Positions 16,913-26,262 are shown, numbered from the stretch's first letter. The stretch is 64,000 bases of DNA from Mesobacillus jeotgali (GCF_900166585.1 NZ_FVZC01000009.1:1054001-1118000), one strand, 5' to 3'. The notes: generated by a model not told the origin, from the sequence alone. A program made the numbers and translations.

Positions 16913-17190
16913 ATTTAGGCTCTCTTCTCAAAATTTGTTGCTATTGCATACAAAATAGGATGGAATTACCAAATTTTCTTCACAAAATTTTCGCTTATTA
17001 AGAGAAAAGAGCTTGCCAACTTAATACCGACCTGCAAAATGCCTTTTATCACGTTAAAATCGGCTTTGGATTTTAACAACAATCTTTACGAAAACAGCCT
17101 TTATTTATATTGAAAAGATAGTTGAATACCCCGATTTATTATTATAAAATTCTTTAAAAAAACATACAGCTAATTACTGGAGGAAGTTAT

Positions 17191-17577
17191 ATGACATTAA
17201 AAGTTGGGGATATGATAACATTTCAACGGACTTTTACAGAAAGGGATGTAGAACTTTTTACAGAACTATCAGGCGATGAAGGAATTCACCACATTACACC
17301 TGATAAACAGGGAAGAGTTGTTGTCCAGGGATTATTAACAGCAACCCTGCCAACGAAAGTGGGTGGAGATAACAACGTTCTAGCGCGGAACATGGTCTTT
17401 GAGTTTCTAAGACCTGTTTTTACAGGAGATACAATCAGCTGTGAAGTGATAATTGAACAATATGAAAGCCAGGAGAAAAATCGGACAGCTATTTTGGCCA
17501 CATTTTCATGTAGGAACCAGAATGAAAAAGAAGTATTGAAAGGCAGTTTCTCAGGGGTCATACTTCAACAAAACTGA
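17191..17577 (+). CDS. MaoC-like hotdog-fold hydratase
   Basis: 128 aa single hotdog domain of the MaoC/(R)-specific enoyl-CoA hydratase type. The hydratase motif is FTERDVELFTELSGDEGIHH (residues about 12-31), where the Asp and the His five positions later match the catalytic pair. The usual HG of the next element reads QG (VVVQGLLTA). C-terminal RPVFTGDTISCEVIIEQYE is the normal edge strand. The enzyme would hydrate a short enoyl-thioester, but the lack of a fatty-acid gene context leaves the substrate open. ATG follows GGAGGAAGTTAT. Monocistronic. Confidence 0.8.
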   Translation: MTLKVGDMITFQRTFTERDVELFTELSGDEGIHHITPDKQGRVVVQGLLTATLPTKVGGDNNVLARNMVFEFLRPVFTGDTISCEVIIEQYESQEKNRTAILATFSCRNQNEKEVLKGSFSGVILQQN

Positions 17578-17748
17578 TTCCTTTAAGCACGGGAAGATTT
17601 CATGTGGTTAGACGATTTTTGCCCCATTCGATTGAAGACGTAGTATCGATTTCCCTATGGTGTTTTTCCGTTTCTCATGATGATGATAATGATCCTTCCA
17701 TAGATGCCATTAAGGGAGTAATCACATCCTTTCGTGGTGGTTTCCCAT

Positions 17749-18505
17749 TGCTTTAGGATTATTTTGGGGCGAGTCGTCACACCCTTATGTAGTGATTCTT
17801 CGTTCCATAAGACTCCCTTTAAGCTCTAATCACATCCTTATGTAAGGAGTTCAAGTTCCATAAGACTCCCTTTAGGTTCTAATCGCACCCTTATGTAGTG
17901 ATTCTTCGTTCCATAAGACTCCAATTAGGTTCTAATCGCACCCTTATGTAAGGAGTTCAAGTTCCATAAGACTCCTTTTAGGCTCTAATCACACCCTTAT
18001 GTGAGTAATTCAAGTTCCATAAGACTCCAATTAGGTTCTAATCGCACCCTTATGTAAGGAGTTCAAGTTCCATAAGACTCCTATTAGGCTCTAATCACAC
18101 CCTTATGTGAGGAATTCAAGTTCCATAAGACTCCATTTAAGCTCTAATTACGCCCTTATGTGAGTAATTCAAGTTCCATAAGACTCCCTTTAGTCTCTAA
18201 TCACACCCTTATGTGAGGAATTCAAGTTCCATAAGACTCCATTTAAGCTCTAATTACGCCCTTATGTGAGTAATTCAAGTTACATAAGACTCCATTTAAG
18301 CTTTAATCACACCCTTATGTAGTGATTCTTCGTTCCATAAGACTTCAATTAGGCTCTAATCACACCCTTATGTAAGGAGTTCAAGTTACATAAGACTCCA
18401 TTTAAGCTCTAATCACACCCTTATGTAAGTAATTCAAGTTCTATAAGGCTCCATTTAGCCACTATTTACACTTATATGCAATTCCATGTTCCATAAGAAT
18501 CCATG
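17749..18505. repeat. Tandem array, 53-bp unit, 13 clean copies (array B)
   Basis: Units begin with GTTCCATAAGACTCC at 17802, 17855, 17908, 17961, 18014, 18067, 18120, 18173, 18226, 18279, 18332, 18385 and 18438, each exactly 53 bp apart; a decayed copy precedes (17749) and a partial one follows (18488). Each unit contains CATAAG and CTTATG arms, giving alternating loops of 25 and 16 nt. Copies differ at few sites, notably AAGGAGTTCAA, GTGATTCTTC and GAGTAATTCAA variants of one segment, which recur out of order as after unequal exchange. It fills the 1.1-kb gap between the MaoC-like gene and padR; the flanks (17578-17748, 18506-18600) hold no gene. Confidence 0.95.
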
Positions 18506-18621
18506 ATAAGGATACTTTTTGAAGTTTGGTAGGGGCTATGAGCTCTATTTCCTTGTCTCCAGCCATAGCACGGGAAGAATCATGTGATTCTTTATATATA
18601 GTTTTTGGTATTTATAGTAAA

Positions 18622-18653
18622 ATTATGTTAGGCGATATATCGTTATACATAAT
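18622..18653 (+). promoter_or_regulatory. Long dyad, probable PadR operator
   Basis: A 32-bp dyad with arms ATTATGT (18622-18628) and ACATAAT (18647-18653) around a central palindrome CGATATATCG (18633-18642), with two unmatched 4-bp spacers. It lies 21 bp before the padR start codon. PadR-family repressors are known to bind such ATGT-N-ACAT dyads at their own promoters, so autoregulation is the natural reading. Confidence 0.75.
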
Positions 18654-18673
18654 AACGTGGAAGGGGTGTAACC

Positions 18674-18985
18674 ATGGCATTTTCCGGAGGTCCGATGACT
18701 GAAGCCATGTACTATGTGTTGCTGGCATTATTGAGGCCTAATCATGGATACCAGCTAATGCAGGCCATTGCTGAGGTTTCGAATGGCAGAGTCAATATGG
18801 GTCCCGGCACACTTTATGGTGTACTGACACGAATGCAAAAGGACGGACTGATTTCAATAGCTGAGAATGATGGCAGAAGAAAGACCTACCAAATTACCCG
18901 GGATGGCGAAAGAGCGTTGCGCACTGAGTACGGCCGGTTGAAAGCTTTGATTGAAGACAGCAAGGTACTTGAGGAGGAGAAGTGA
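18674..18985 (+). CDS. PadR family transcriptional regulator
   Basis: 103 aa, the short PadR-s2 form. The winged helix shows in MYYVLLALLRPNHGYQLMQA, GPGTLYGVLTRMQKDGLI (recognition helix) and a wing with DGRRKTYQITRDGERAL. Such proteins are dimeric repressors responding to phenolics, drugs or unknown ligands. ATG follows GGAAGGGGTGTAACC. The gene abuts a DUF2812 membrane-protein gene (TGA directly followed by ATG), a common pairing in which PadR controls the neighbour. The 32-bp dyad just upstream is the likely operator. Confidence 0.9.
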   Translation: MAFSGGPMTEAMYYVLLALLRPNHGYQLMQAIAEVSNGRVNMGPGTLYGVLTRMQKDGLISIAENDGRRKTYQITRDGERALRTEYGRLKALIEDSKVLEEEK

Positions 18986-20176
18986 ATGAGTAAAACCGTC
19001 TATAAGCTTCGTCCTCGTGATTTTTGGAGAATCGGTGAGCATGAAAGCTGGTTTGCAGACATGGCGGCTCAGGGGCTCCATCTGAAAAAGGTCGGGATTC
19101 ATTTTGCCAAGTTTGTAAAAGGTGAACCACAAAGCATGAGATATAGAATTGATGTTTCCAATAAAAAGAAGATTCCTGCTGAACAAGTTGAGATATATGC
19201 GGAAAATGGGTGGGATTACGTAACCAGCTATACCTATTTTCACGTTTTTTCTTCGCCTGTCGAGATGAATGCTCCGGAACTGCATACCGATCCAGCTGAG
19301 CAGTCCTATACATTAAAAGAGTTGGATGGAAAATTGGCACGGAATGCAGTTCTCGTTATTATATCGATGATTATGATAATTGGAATGTTGAGTTCCATAT
19401 GGTTTCTTGATGGTACGCCAACTCTGATGATGATAGAAGGCTCAGCCATTCAGCAGACAATCACAGCCGTTTTCTTGGGATATACTGCCTATCACTCATT
19501 GCAAGCAGCTTTATCTATTCGTCAACTGCGAAAAAACCTGGTTGAAGGAAATTCGATTGACCATCATGCTCCTTGGAAAAAGCATCACCGCATACATACA
19601 GCCGTTGCTTATCTTTTTACAGTGGTGGTGGGAATGAGTGCGATCATTCCCTTAACACAACTTGTAAAAATGGATACAAAAACTTTGCCTGAGGGTAGGT
19701 TAAACGTCCCAATTGTCAGATTAAACGATGTTGAGAAAAATCCAGATTTAGTTCGACCAGAACCTTCCTATATGAGTGATGATGTTGACTGGGGCAATCG
19801 ATACACTTTTAATTGGAGTCCGCTTGCACCTGTACAATATGTATCAGATGAAACTGGGATGGTGCCAGGTAAATTATGGGGAGATGGCAGCGGAGAATAT
19901 TCTCCAGCTATTCGCACGCATTACTATGAACTTTTGATTCCTGCGATGGCGGATGAACTGGTTTCGGACTTGATTAAAAGATACAGCTATGAAACCAGCC
20001 AGGACGAATATATAGAAAAAAAACATCCGGATTTAGATCGTTTAATAGTACATGTGGAAAAAGACAAGAATGAGGTTTTTGCTGCTAAGGGAGGAACAGT
20101 CATGTATGTCAGTTATCATGGGGATTCAAATATAACTTCATTGGTTGAGAATGTCGCTAAGAAGATTCGTGAATAA
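18986..20176 (+). CDS. DUF2812 membrane protein
   Basis: 396 aa. The N-terminal 90 residues are a DUF2812 domain (YKLRPRDFWRIGEHESWF, then MAAQGLHLKKVG and EIYAENGWDYV). Two or three membrane helices follow (ARNAVLVIISMIMIIGML near 120, TITAVFLGYTAY near 155, VAYLFTVVVGMSAIIPL near 210), then a C-terminal extracytoplasmic domain of about 170 residues. Function of the family is unknown; members are almost always encoded directly after a PadR regulator, as here, which suggests an envelope-stress or compound-sensing output. No binding-site gap: translation is probably coupled, with GAGGAGAAG before the ATG. Confidence 0.82.
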   Translation: MSKTVYKLRPRDFWRIGEHESWFADMAAQGLHLKKVGIHFAKFVKGEPQSMRYRIDVSNKKKIPAEQVEIYAENGWDYVTSYTYFHVFSSPVEMNAPELHTDPAEQSYTLKELDGKLARNAVLVIISMIMIIGMLSSIWFLDGTPTLMMIEGSAIQQTITAVFLGYTAYHSLQAALSIRQLRKNLVEGNSIDHHAPWKKHHRIHTAVAYLFTVVVGMSAIIPLTQLVKMDTKTLPEGRLNVPIVRLNDVEKNPDLVRPEPSYMSDDVDWGNRYTFNWSPLAPVQYVSDETGMVPGKLWGDGSGEYSPAIRTHYYELLIPAMADELVSDLIKRYSYETSQDEYIEKKHPDLDRLIVHVEKDKNEVFAAKGGTVMYVSYHGDSNITSLVENVAKKIRE

Positions 20177-20196
20177 AAGGGTTAGTCCCAAATCAA

Positions 20197-20226
20197 ACTG
20201 GCTGTTAGGAATTCCTAACAGCCAGT
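20197..20226. terminator. Perfect 30-bp palindrome between convergent genes
   Basis: ACTGGCTGTTAGGAA (20197-20211) is followed directly by its exact complement (20212-20226), then CATAGTTTTTCC. It separates the DUF2812 gene from the DUF3231 gene on the other strand and probably ends transcription from both sides. Confidence 0.75.
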
Positions 20227-20240
20227 CATAGTTTTTCCTA

Positions 20241-21239
20241 TTATTGTTGACGTCTTGACATTTGAGGAGGCTCTTCTGTCCATCCGTTTTTTATCATTAT
20301 TTTTGCTCCCTTATGGCCATATTCAAATACATCTTTAGTAAAGATGCTCATTTTTGCAGGGAGGTCGTTACGTAAACTAAAAGCTGTTCCAAGCGAGTTG
20401 CTTCCCAGAGAAAAACTGCAAAAAAGACTGATACAGTACATCATTAACTTATCAGAAAATGGGGCGGCAGTAGACTGAGTTGTATTTCCTCCGGGTGTCT
20501 GGGGTACCGGCAGGTTATCCTGGAGCATTAATTCACTTAATTCCTTAATAATCCCCTTAGCCAGCTCGGCTCCTTCGTATAAATATTGCTTAACCTCTTT
20601 ATTATTTGCACACTGGGCAAATCCTAAAATCATGTGAAGACCTGTAAGATTTGATTCAATGGCTTTATGAAGATGTGCCACCTCCACCGTGTTTAACGTC
20701 CTTTTCTGTGTCAATGGATTGAGGGCGCTAGAGCTTAAATAATCTTTATTTTTTACAAACTCAACTGAATTTGGCATAGACACATAAGGAGCCCTTACAA
20801 GAAGCCCCTTTTCAAGCAGATACTGTGAACAAATCCTAAAGTACTTCTGTGACAGAGAAGTTAGACCTTCAATCAGCAAATTTATATCTTCACGAAATGT
20901 CATAGTCATATTTAGGGCATGCAGCCCCATGCTTATTTCCTTAAATAATCTGACGAACATAATATCAAAACCGTTATCATATAACTTCGGCACATCCTTG
21001 ATTACGTCTTCCTCTGTAAAGCCGACTGGAATAACGGCCCCTTCCTGTTTGAAAATTTCAATGATTTTACTGACATACAGCTCAAGCTCCTTATGTAAAC
21101 TAGTCATAATATCCTTGGCTTGATCATCATCAGCCTTCTCTATTAAGTATTCCAGCATTCGCATTATCATCGTTTTTTCTTGATAGGTAAGCCATAAAAC
21201 CCCTAGTTCGGCAGAGGTTATGGAAGCTTTATCGGGCAT
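20241..21239 (-). CDS. DUF3231 family protein
   Basis: 332 aa, two tandem helical halves of the DUF3231 family (each like a ferritin-type CotF helix bundle): ITSAELGVLWLTYQEKTM begins the first, and TVEVAHLHKAIESNLTGLHM the second. The C-terminus has the family motif GAKIMIKNGWTEEPPQ. Such proteins are confined to spore formers and are often coat- or forespore-associated, but no biochemical role is established. ATG 21239 has GGAGG 7 nt upstream; a longer frame to 21308 lacks a binding site. It lies beside the germination operon in the same orientation and has a paralogue at 37620-38642. Confidence 0.87.
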   Translation of the reverse strand: MPDKASITSAELGVLWLTYQEKTMIMRMLEYLIEKADDDQAKDIMTSLHKELELYVSKIIEIFKQEGAVIPVGFTEEDVIKDVPKLYDNGFDIMFVRLFKEISMGLHALNMTMTFREDINLLIEGLTSLSQKYFRICSQYLLEKGLLVRAPYVSMPNSVEFVKNKDYLSSSALNPLTQKRTLNTVEVAHLHKAIESNLTGLHMILGFAQCANNKEVKQYLYEGAELAKGIIKELSELMLQDNLPVPQTPGGNTTQSTAAPFSDKLMMYCISLFCSFSLGSNSLGTAFSLRNDLPAKMSIFTKDVFEYGHKGAKIMIKNGWTEEPPQMSRRQQ

Positions 21240-21352
21240 GTGCAATCCTCCATGAAGTTTTTTATTTATAGAGTTCACTGAGATGAAGATTTTGATTCTG
21301 GTTTTCATTCGCTAAAATACTTAAAACACAAGTGTTGAACAATGAATAGGCA

Positions 21353-21458
21353 GGCAGTGTCCAACAGAAAAACAGTCCAAAGCAGGTCTTAAATATTTTG
21401 TTATACTTACTTCAAAAGAACAGTGGAAAAACAGAAAAAAATGATGGCGGACACTGCC
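21353..21458. repeat. Separated 10-bp inverted repeat with a fragment of array C
   Basis: GGCAGTGTCC (21353-21362) and GGACACTGCC (21449-21458) are exact complements 86 bp apart. Between them CAGTCCAAAGCAGG (21373-21386) is identical to 14 bp of the array C unit found 4 kb away. The stretch lies between the gerXC stop and the DUF3231 start and holds no gene. Confidence 0.6.
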
Positions 21459-21492
21459 CTTATTACGATAAAGAATAGGTAGATTCAACCCG

Positions 21493-22680
21493 TTAATTTG
21501 AGTAAATCGATTTTTTCTCCCAAATATTTGTGCGGGTTTTTAACTTATAATTATAGGTGGAATGCAAGTTGATTGTGACTTTTATATTACTGAGTGAGCT
21601 TTCATCCAGATAAAACGTATTAGGACCGTTTCTTTTAATAAAGTCCAAATATGAGCTTTTGTGATTTCTGAACCACTCTGTACCAAGGCGCAGCACATCA
21701 GAGTTTATTGTTAGTCCTTCCTTAAAACTCTGACTTATTTCTTCCCGAATGACTTTTTCTATATCTTCTTTTATTTTCACTTCCGATACATTCTTAATAC
21801 TTTCAAGGATATCTACGGTACCCTTTAAAGAAACCTCGAAGGCAGGACTTCCGTTACCCTGGATAAATCGAATGTCCATTTTGGAAGTTTTCACTTTTAC
21901 GACAGTATGGGGGTCTTCTTTTTCTCCAAGAATATAGGTATTCCTCATCGGTGCATTTTCACGCCATCTAATGCCTTTTATTTCATCAACGGATTTATAC
22001 CCTTGGTAAGTTTGATTTTCATAAAAATAACCGCCTATAAAGGTTAAGTTCTTATAGGATGTTTGATCTTGACTCCATTTATCCTCTATTCCTATTGCGG
22101 GTACATAGGTCGCAGCAACAGGTTCATAGTATTGAGCGATAAATTCCCGGTACGTGAAATGTTTTAGATAGATTTCATTTTCTTCTTTTCGTGGTTTCAA
22201 CAGAATGGTGTATAGGGGAGGGTAAAAGAATAACCCATGAGTCGTGAATATATCCTTTATAGGCTCCCTCGTACCCAGGATGAAATTTGTTTGACGAAAA
22301 AAATCCAGTCTTCCAATTTCCTGAGTTACGTCTAAAAACTTGGATTCAAGAACTTCTTCCGATAACAATATCGTCTTAAAATGGCGTAAGTATAGTTGAG
22401 GCTGTGAATTTCTCTGTAAGCTAGCGACTACCTCGCTTAATGTTTTGCCCGAGCTTTGGCCAATCCAAATTGGAGAGGGCTCTGCCGGCTTTGCACTTTC
22501 TGGTTTTGCTACTCCAGAAAAATCGAGTGCCATTGTATAAATGACGTATTCATTTTTCTCTTTATTAAAGTCGATTCCTATGGCTACTACATAGGTGAAA
22601 TCTTGAATATTTTGACTTGCTCCACAGCTGGTTAAAAAAGGGATAAACAGTACAAGTGAAACTTTCTTTAAAATTCGCAT
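21493..22680 (-). CDS. Spore germination lipoprotein, Ger(x)C
   Basis: 395 aa C subunit of a GerA-type germinant receptor. The N-terminus (MRILKKVSLVLFIPFLTSCG) is a lipoprotein signal with lipobox cysteine, then FTYVVAIGIDF, typical of the family. The protein sits on the outer face of the inner spore membrane with the A and B subunits. ATG 22680 has AGGAGG 6 nt upstream and begins 1 nt after the gerXA stop. Last gene of the operon B-A-C. The germinant cannot be read from sequence. Confidence 0.92.
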   Translation of the reverse strand: MRILKKVSLVLFIPFLTSCGASQNIQDFTYVVAIGIDFNKEKNEYVIYTMALDFSGVAKPESAKPAEPSPIWIGQSSGKTLSEVVASLQRNSQPQLYLRHFKTILLSEEVLESKFLDVTQEIGRLDFFRQTNFILGTREPIKDIFTTHGLFFYPPLYTILLKPRKEENEIYLKHFTYREFIAQYYEPVAATYVPAIGIEDKWSQDQTSYKNLTFIGGYFYENQTYQGYKSVDEIKGIRWRENAPMRNTYILGEKEDPHTVVKVKTSKMDIRFIQGNGSPAFEVSLKGTVDILESIKNVSEVKIKEDIEKVIREEISQSFKEGLTINSDVLRLGTEWFRNHKSSYLDFIKRNGPNTFYLDESSLSNIKVTINLHSTYNYKLKTRTNIWEKKSIYSN

Positions 22681-22681
22681 T

Positions 22682-24106
22682 CTAATCCTCCTGCCGGTTT
22701 GGATCATTTGGCCTCAAGGAAGCATCTCTTCTGGTCAGCATATTCCATGGCATTTTAAAAAAAGAAACACCCAGCTTTGATAATGAAAAAGGGTAGGAGA
22801 AGGACAAATAAGGAACACCGTGTGATGTTAAGGTTGAAAAATAAAAAATTACCAGAAGTGTTCCCACTACAATGCCAAAAATACCGAAAAATGTACCTAA
22901 TAAAAGGAGGACAATGCGGAGTAGCGTTGCAGCGCCTCCAAGAGTGGGATTCACCAGAGTATAACCACTCACAAAAACTATTCCCCCCACTACCAGCATC
23001 GATGGAGAAGTCAATCCCGAACGGATTGCGGCATCGCCAACAATTAAACCGCCAAGAACGGATACTGTTTGTCCAACAGAACGAGGCAGTCTCATTCCTG
23101 CCTCATGAAAAAGCTCGAAAAGAAACAGCATAATCACCATTTCCATGGATGTAGACAGTGGGATGCCTAACCGTGAAACACTAATGGTGGCAACCAATTG
23201 AAAAGGAATTTGATCAATATTATGAGTAGTCAAAGCAACCCAAAATCCAGGTAAAAGAATAGAAATAAATAACGAACTAAGACGAAGCATTCTTTCAAAG
23301 GAGACATATAAATAATTCTGATTTAAATCTTCTGGTGATTTTATTAAGTTTGCAAGATGAACTGGTGCGATGGAGGCCAAAGGCTGGCCATCGATCAAAA
23401 GTGCATACCTTCCTTGATTTAATGCTTCAAGAACATAATCAGGCCTGCCGCTGTTGTCGGAAGTTGACATCAAAGATCTTGGCTGATCTGCTAATAATTT
23501 CTCAATTTGCTGAAGACTTGTTACTACATCCAAATCAAGATTCATTATCTTATTTTTTAAAGAATCCAATAACTGTTTGTTTACAATGTCATCAATATAT
23601 ATAAGCGCCATGGTCACATTGCTTCTTTTGCCAATAATATATTTCTCCACTTTTAATTGATTAGATTTAAAGCGTTTTCGGATCAAGGCCAGGTTTGAAT
23701 TTAGGTCTTCGATAAAACCATCTCTTGGACCTTGAACTGATGGTTCGATGGAAGATTCCTCCGGAGTCCGGGCGGGGACCTTTGAGACATTCAAGGCAAA
23801 GATCGTTTTGTCTATAAAAATTAGAAGGCTTCCTGATAAAAGTTCCAGCTGCAATTCAGCAATGGATTCCTCAGAAACATCTTTGACAAGAAACTCCTCT
23901 CTTACGAACAAAGTAAAGTCACGTAAGCTGCCTTCAGCTTTTCTTAATCTTGATATAACGACTTGTTCAATAAAATTAACGTCAACCAGACTTGCAAAAT
24001 AAGAGAGTTCGATGGAGAAATGCTTGTAACTTCTTGAGGAAAAGATGACATCGTCACAATTATTAAATTCTGCTTTTAGCTTTTCAAATAGATTATGACC
24101 TTTCAA
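22682..24106 (-). CDS. Spore germination protein, GerA family
   Basis: 474 aa A subunit. The N-terminal half is the cytosolic domain; IGKRSNVTMALIYIDDIVNK near 175 and ARTPEESSIEPSVQGPRDGF near 130 are the family hallmark segments. Four to five membrane helices follow from about 285 (LFISILLPGFWVALTTHNID, LGGLIVGDAAIRSGLTSPSM). It starts 14 bp inside the end of gerXB, and gerXC follows after 1 nt, so the three are a tight operon. Receptors of this class form ion-conducting oligomers that trigger germination by amino acids or sugars. Confidence 0.93.
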   Translation of the reverse strand: MKGHNLFEKLKAEFNNCDDVIFSSRSYKHFSIELSYFASLVDVNFIEQVVISRLRKAEGSLRDFTLFVREEFLVKDVSEESIAELQLELLSGSLLIFIDKTIFALNVSKVPARTPEESSIEPSVQGPRDGFIEDLNSNLALIRKRFKSNQLKVEKYIIGKRSNVTMALIYIDDIVNKQLLDSLKNKIMNLDLDVVTSLQQIEKLLADQPRSLMSTSDNSGRPDYVLEALNQGRYALLIDGQPLASIAPVHLANLIKSPEDLNQNYLYVSFERMLRLSSLFISILLPGFWVALTTHNIDQIPFQLVATISVSRLGIPLSTSMEMVIMLFLFELFHEAGMRLPRSVGQTVSVLGGLIVGDAAIRSGLTSPSMLVVGGIVFVSGYTLVNPTLGGAATLLRIVLLLLGTFFGIFGIVVGTLLVIFYFSTLTSHGVPYLSFSYPFSLSKLGVSFFKMPWNMLTRRDASLRPNDPNRQED

Positions 24107-25181
24107 GAGGTGCCTTCTCCCTTCGTTTTGATAAGAGAACTAAAATAAATAATACCGTCGTAATAGATACAACAATGATTAAACTAAAGGGAAGGAAATA
24201 AAGGTACTGAAATTTATTAATGTCATAGGTGTCCAGTTTTAAAAAGGAAAAACCATATATTATTAAATATAAAAAAGGCAGAAATAACTTACTTTTTCTT
24301 TTATTAAAGTAATGATTGATAATATACATAAACAAACCTATACGAAAAAAAGCACCGCTTATCCATTGAAACATAGCCAGGAAATCTAAACGGGAGATAA
24401 ATTCACCTATTTTTAATAACTTCCATTCCTCATATGCCGGAAATGCAAAATTTCTTGCTTCAACAGGGCCAAATTCCATAATAGCCGCAGACAACGGGCC
24501 AAACGTTAACCCCAGTAAAACGACACCTAACCAAAATATTTGTTTGAATTGTATTTTTTGATTAAGTTTATGTTGAATTAAAATTATGACAAAAATCTCC
24601 GTTAGTCCTGATAATGAAAAGAAAATCCCTTTGAAAAAGGGAACATATCCATTAAGAAACAATGGAAACAAGTATTCAGGATCTTTCTCTGTAGTATTAA
24701 CACTCATGATAAAAAAACCAAGAAAAACGACCATAGGCAAAACAATAGTAGACATGATGGCCAGTATTTTTAATTTTCTGCTAGAAAGCAAGTAACAAGA
24801 TATAAGCAGAACTGATGAAATGAGAAAGCTCGGCGTAGTCGGCAGAAAATAGATCTCTGCCCAGTAAGATGTATTAATGAATGTAATGGAAGCATGGACA
24901 AAAAGAATCAATATTAAGGGTAACGCAATCAGAGCAGCCATTAACTTTCCATAACGTTTTTTAAGCCAATCCGATATGTTCTCCTGATTGGTATTTTTAT
25001 TAATGTAATAAATGATCCAGATAAAAAGCAAAAAAGGGAAAAACGCAGTTATAACACTTAACCATGCATCCCTTCCTGCAGCCTCCAGCAATAAAGGAAT
25101 GAGAATAACATGATTAAATAAACCCGTCGACAATGTTAATATAAAGAAAACTTCTTTTGCCCTCAGAAGATTGTAATTCAA
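24093..25181 (-). CDS. Germinant receptor permease subunit, GerB family
   Basis: 362 aa, about ten membrane segments of the APC-superfamily spore permease type. Family marks are STGLFNHVILIPLLLEAAGRDAW near the start, LNGYVPFFKGIFFSLSGLTE in the middle and the FGPVEARNFAFPAYEEWKLL loop, which differs least between receptors. A TTG at 25181 has GGTGGTGA about 10 nt upstream; an upstream TTG at 25229 has none. The B subunit binds the germinant. It is first in the operon, which is unusual relative to the classical A-B-C order, but the second operon in this window has the same order. Confidence 0.9.
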   Translation of the reverse strand: MNYNLLRAKEVFFILTLSTGLFNHVILIPLLLEAAGRDAWLSVITAFFPFLLFIWIIYYINKNTNQENISDWLKKRYGKLMAALIALPLILILFVHASITFINTSYWAEIYFLPTTPSFLISSVLLISCYLLSSRKLKILAIMSTIVLPMVVFLGFFIMSVNTTEKDPEYLFPLFLNGYVPFFKGIFFSLSGLTEIFVIILIQHKLNQKIQFKQIFWLGVVLLGLTFGPLSAAIMEFGPVEARNFAFPAYEEWKLLKIGEFISRLDFLAMFQWISGAFFRIGLFMYIINHYFNKRKSKLFLPFLYLIIYGFSFLKLDTYDINKFQYLYFLPFSLIIVVSITTVLFILVLLSKRREKAPLERS

Positions 25182-25276
25182 TCGAAATTCACCACCAGAT
25201 TCATTCCCAACAGAGAATATCCTTAGCAAAATGGAAAATTTTTATGCATGCAGGAAGGCGCCTACCAGGATCAACT

Positions 25277-26262
25277 TTGGACAGGTTCAGAGGAATATAG
25301 AGAAAAGCTGTCCAAAGCAGGAACAACTTCGGACAGGTTTGACGGAATATAGAGAAAAGCAGTCCAAACAAGGGGCAACTTTGGACAGGTTCAGAGGAAC
25401 ATAGAGAAAAGCTGTCCAAAGCAGGAAGAACTTTGGACAGGTTCGATGGAATATAGTGAAAAGCAGTCCAAACAAGGGGCAGCTTTGGACAGGTTTAGAG
25501 GAATATAGGGGAAAGCTGTCAAAACAAGGGGCGACTTTGGACAGGTTCAGAGGAATATAGTGAAAAGCTGTCAAAACAAGGGGCAACTTTGGACAGGTTC
25601 AGAGGAATATAGTGAAAAGCTGTCAAAACAAGGGGCAACTTTGGACAGGTTCAGAGGAATATAGAGAAAAGTTGTCCAAAGCAGGAAGAACTTTGGACAG
25701 GTTTGATGGAATATAGAGAAAAGCTGTCCAAAGCAGGAACAACTTCGGACAGGTTTGATGGAATATAGAGAAAAGCAGTCCAAAGCAGGAACAACTTTGG
25801 ACAGGTTTGATGGAATATAGAGAAAAGAAGTCCAAAGCAGGAAGAACTTTGGACAGGTTTGATGGAATATAGAGAAAAGCAGTCCAAAGCAGGAACAACT
25901 TCGGACAGGTTTTATGGAATATAGAGAAAAGCAGTCCCAAGCAGGAAGAACTTCGGACAGGTTTAAGGGATTATAGTGAAAAGCTGTCAAAACAAGGGGC
26001 AACTTTGGACAGGTTCAGAGGAATATAGAGAAAAGTTGTCCAAAGCAGGAAGAACTTTGGACAGGTTTGATGGAATATAGAGAAAAGCAGTCCAAAGCAG
26101 GAACAACTTTGGACAGGTTTGATGGGATATAGGGAAAAGCAGTCCAAAGCAGGAACCACTTCGGTCAGGTTTAATGGATTATAGAGGAAAGCTGTCAAAA
26201 CCTAGGTAAACTTGGACAGGTTCAGTGAGATATATCAAAAAGGTGTCCAAACATGGGGATCA
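25277..26262. repeat. Tandem array, 52-bp unit, about 19 copies (array C)
   Basis: Units begin TTGGACAGGTT at 25277 and recur every 52 bp to 26212, about 18 full copies and a terminal one. In each, CTGTCCAAAG and CTTTGGACAG are exact 10-bp complements around a 9-nt loop (CAGGAACAA or similar), so the array can form a row of tight hairpins on either strand. Variants are CAGGAAGAA, CAGGAACAA and ACAAGGGGCAA in the loop region. It fills the gap upstream of gerXB. Reading frames across it on the minus strand are a by-product of the repeat length. Confidence 0.96.

Noticed and set aside
17749..18505. CRISPR-like appearance of the tandem arrays
   Set aside because: The whole unit repeats with no variable spacer of constant repeat/spacer lengths, and no cas gene is present.
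25287..26198. Several long minus-strand frames in array C, rich in Phe, Leu and Cys
   Set aside because: They follow from a 52-bp unit read three times per 156 bp. There is no binding site, composition is low-complexity and the frames shift between copies.
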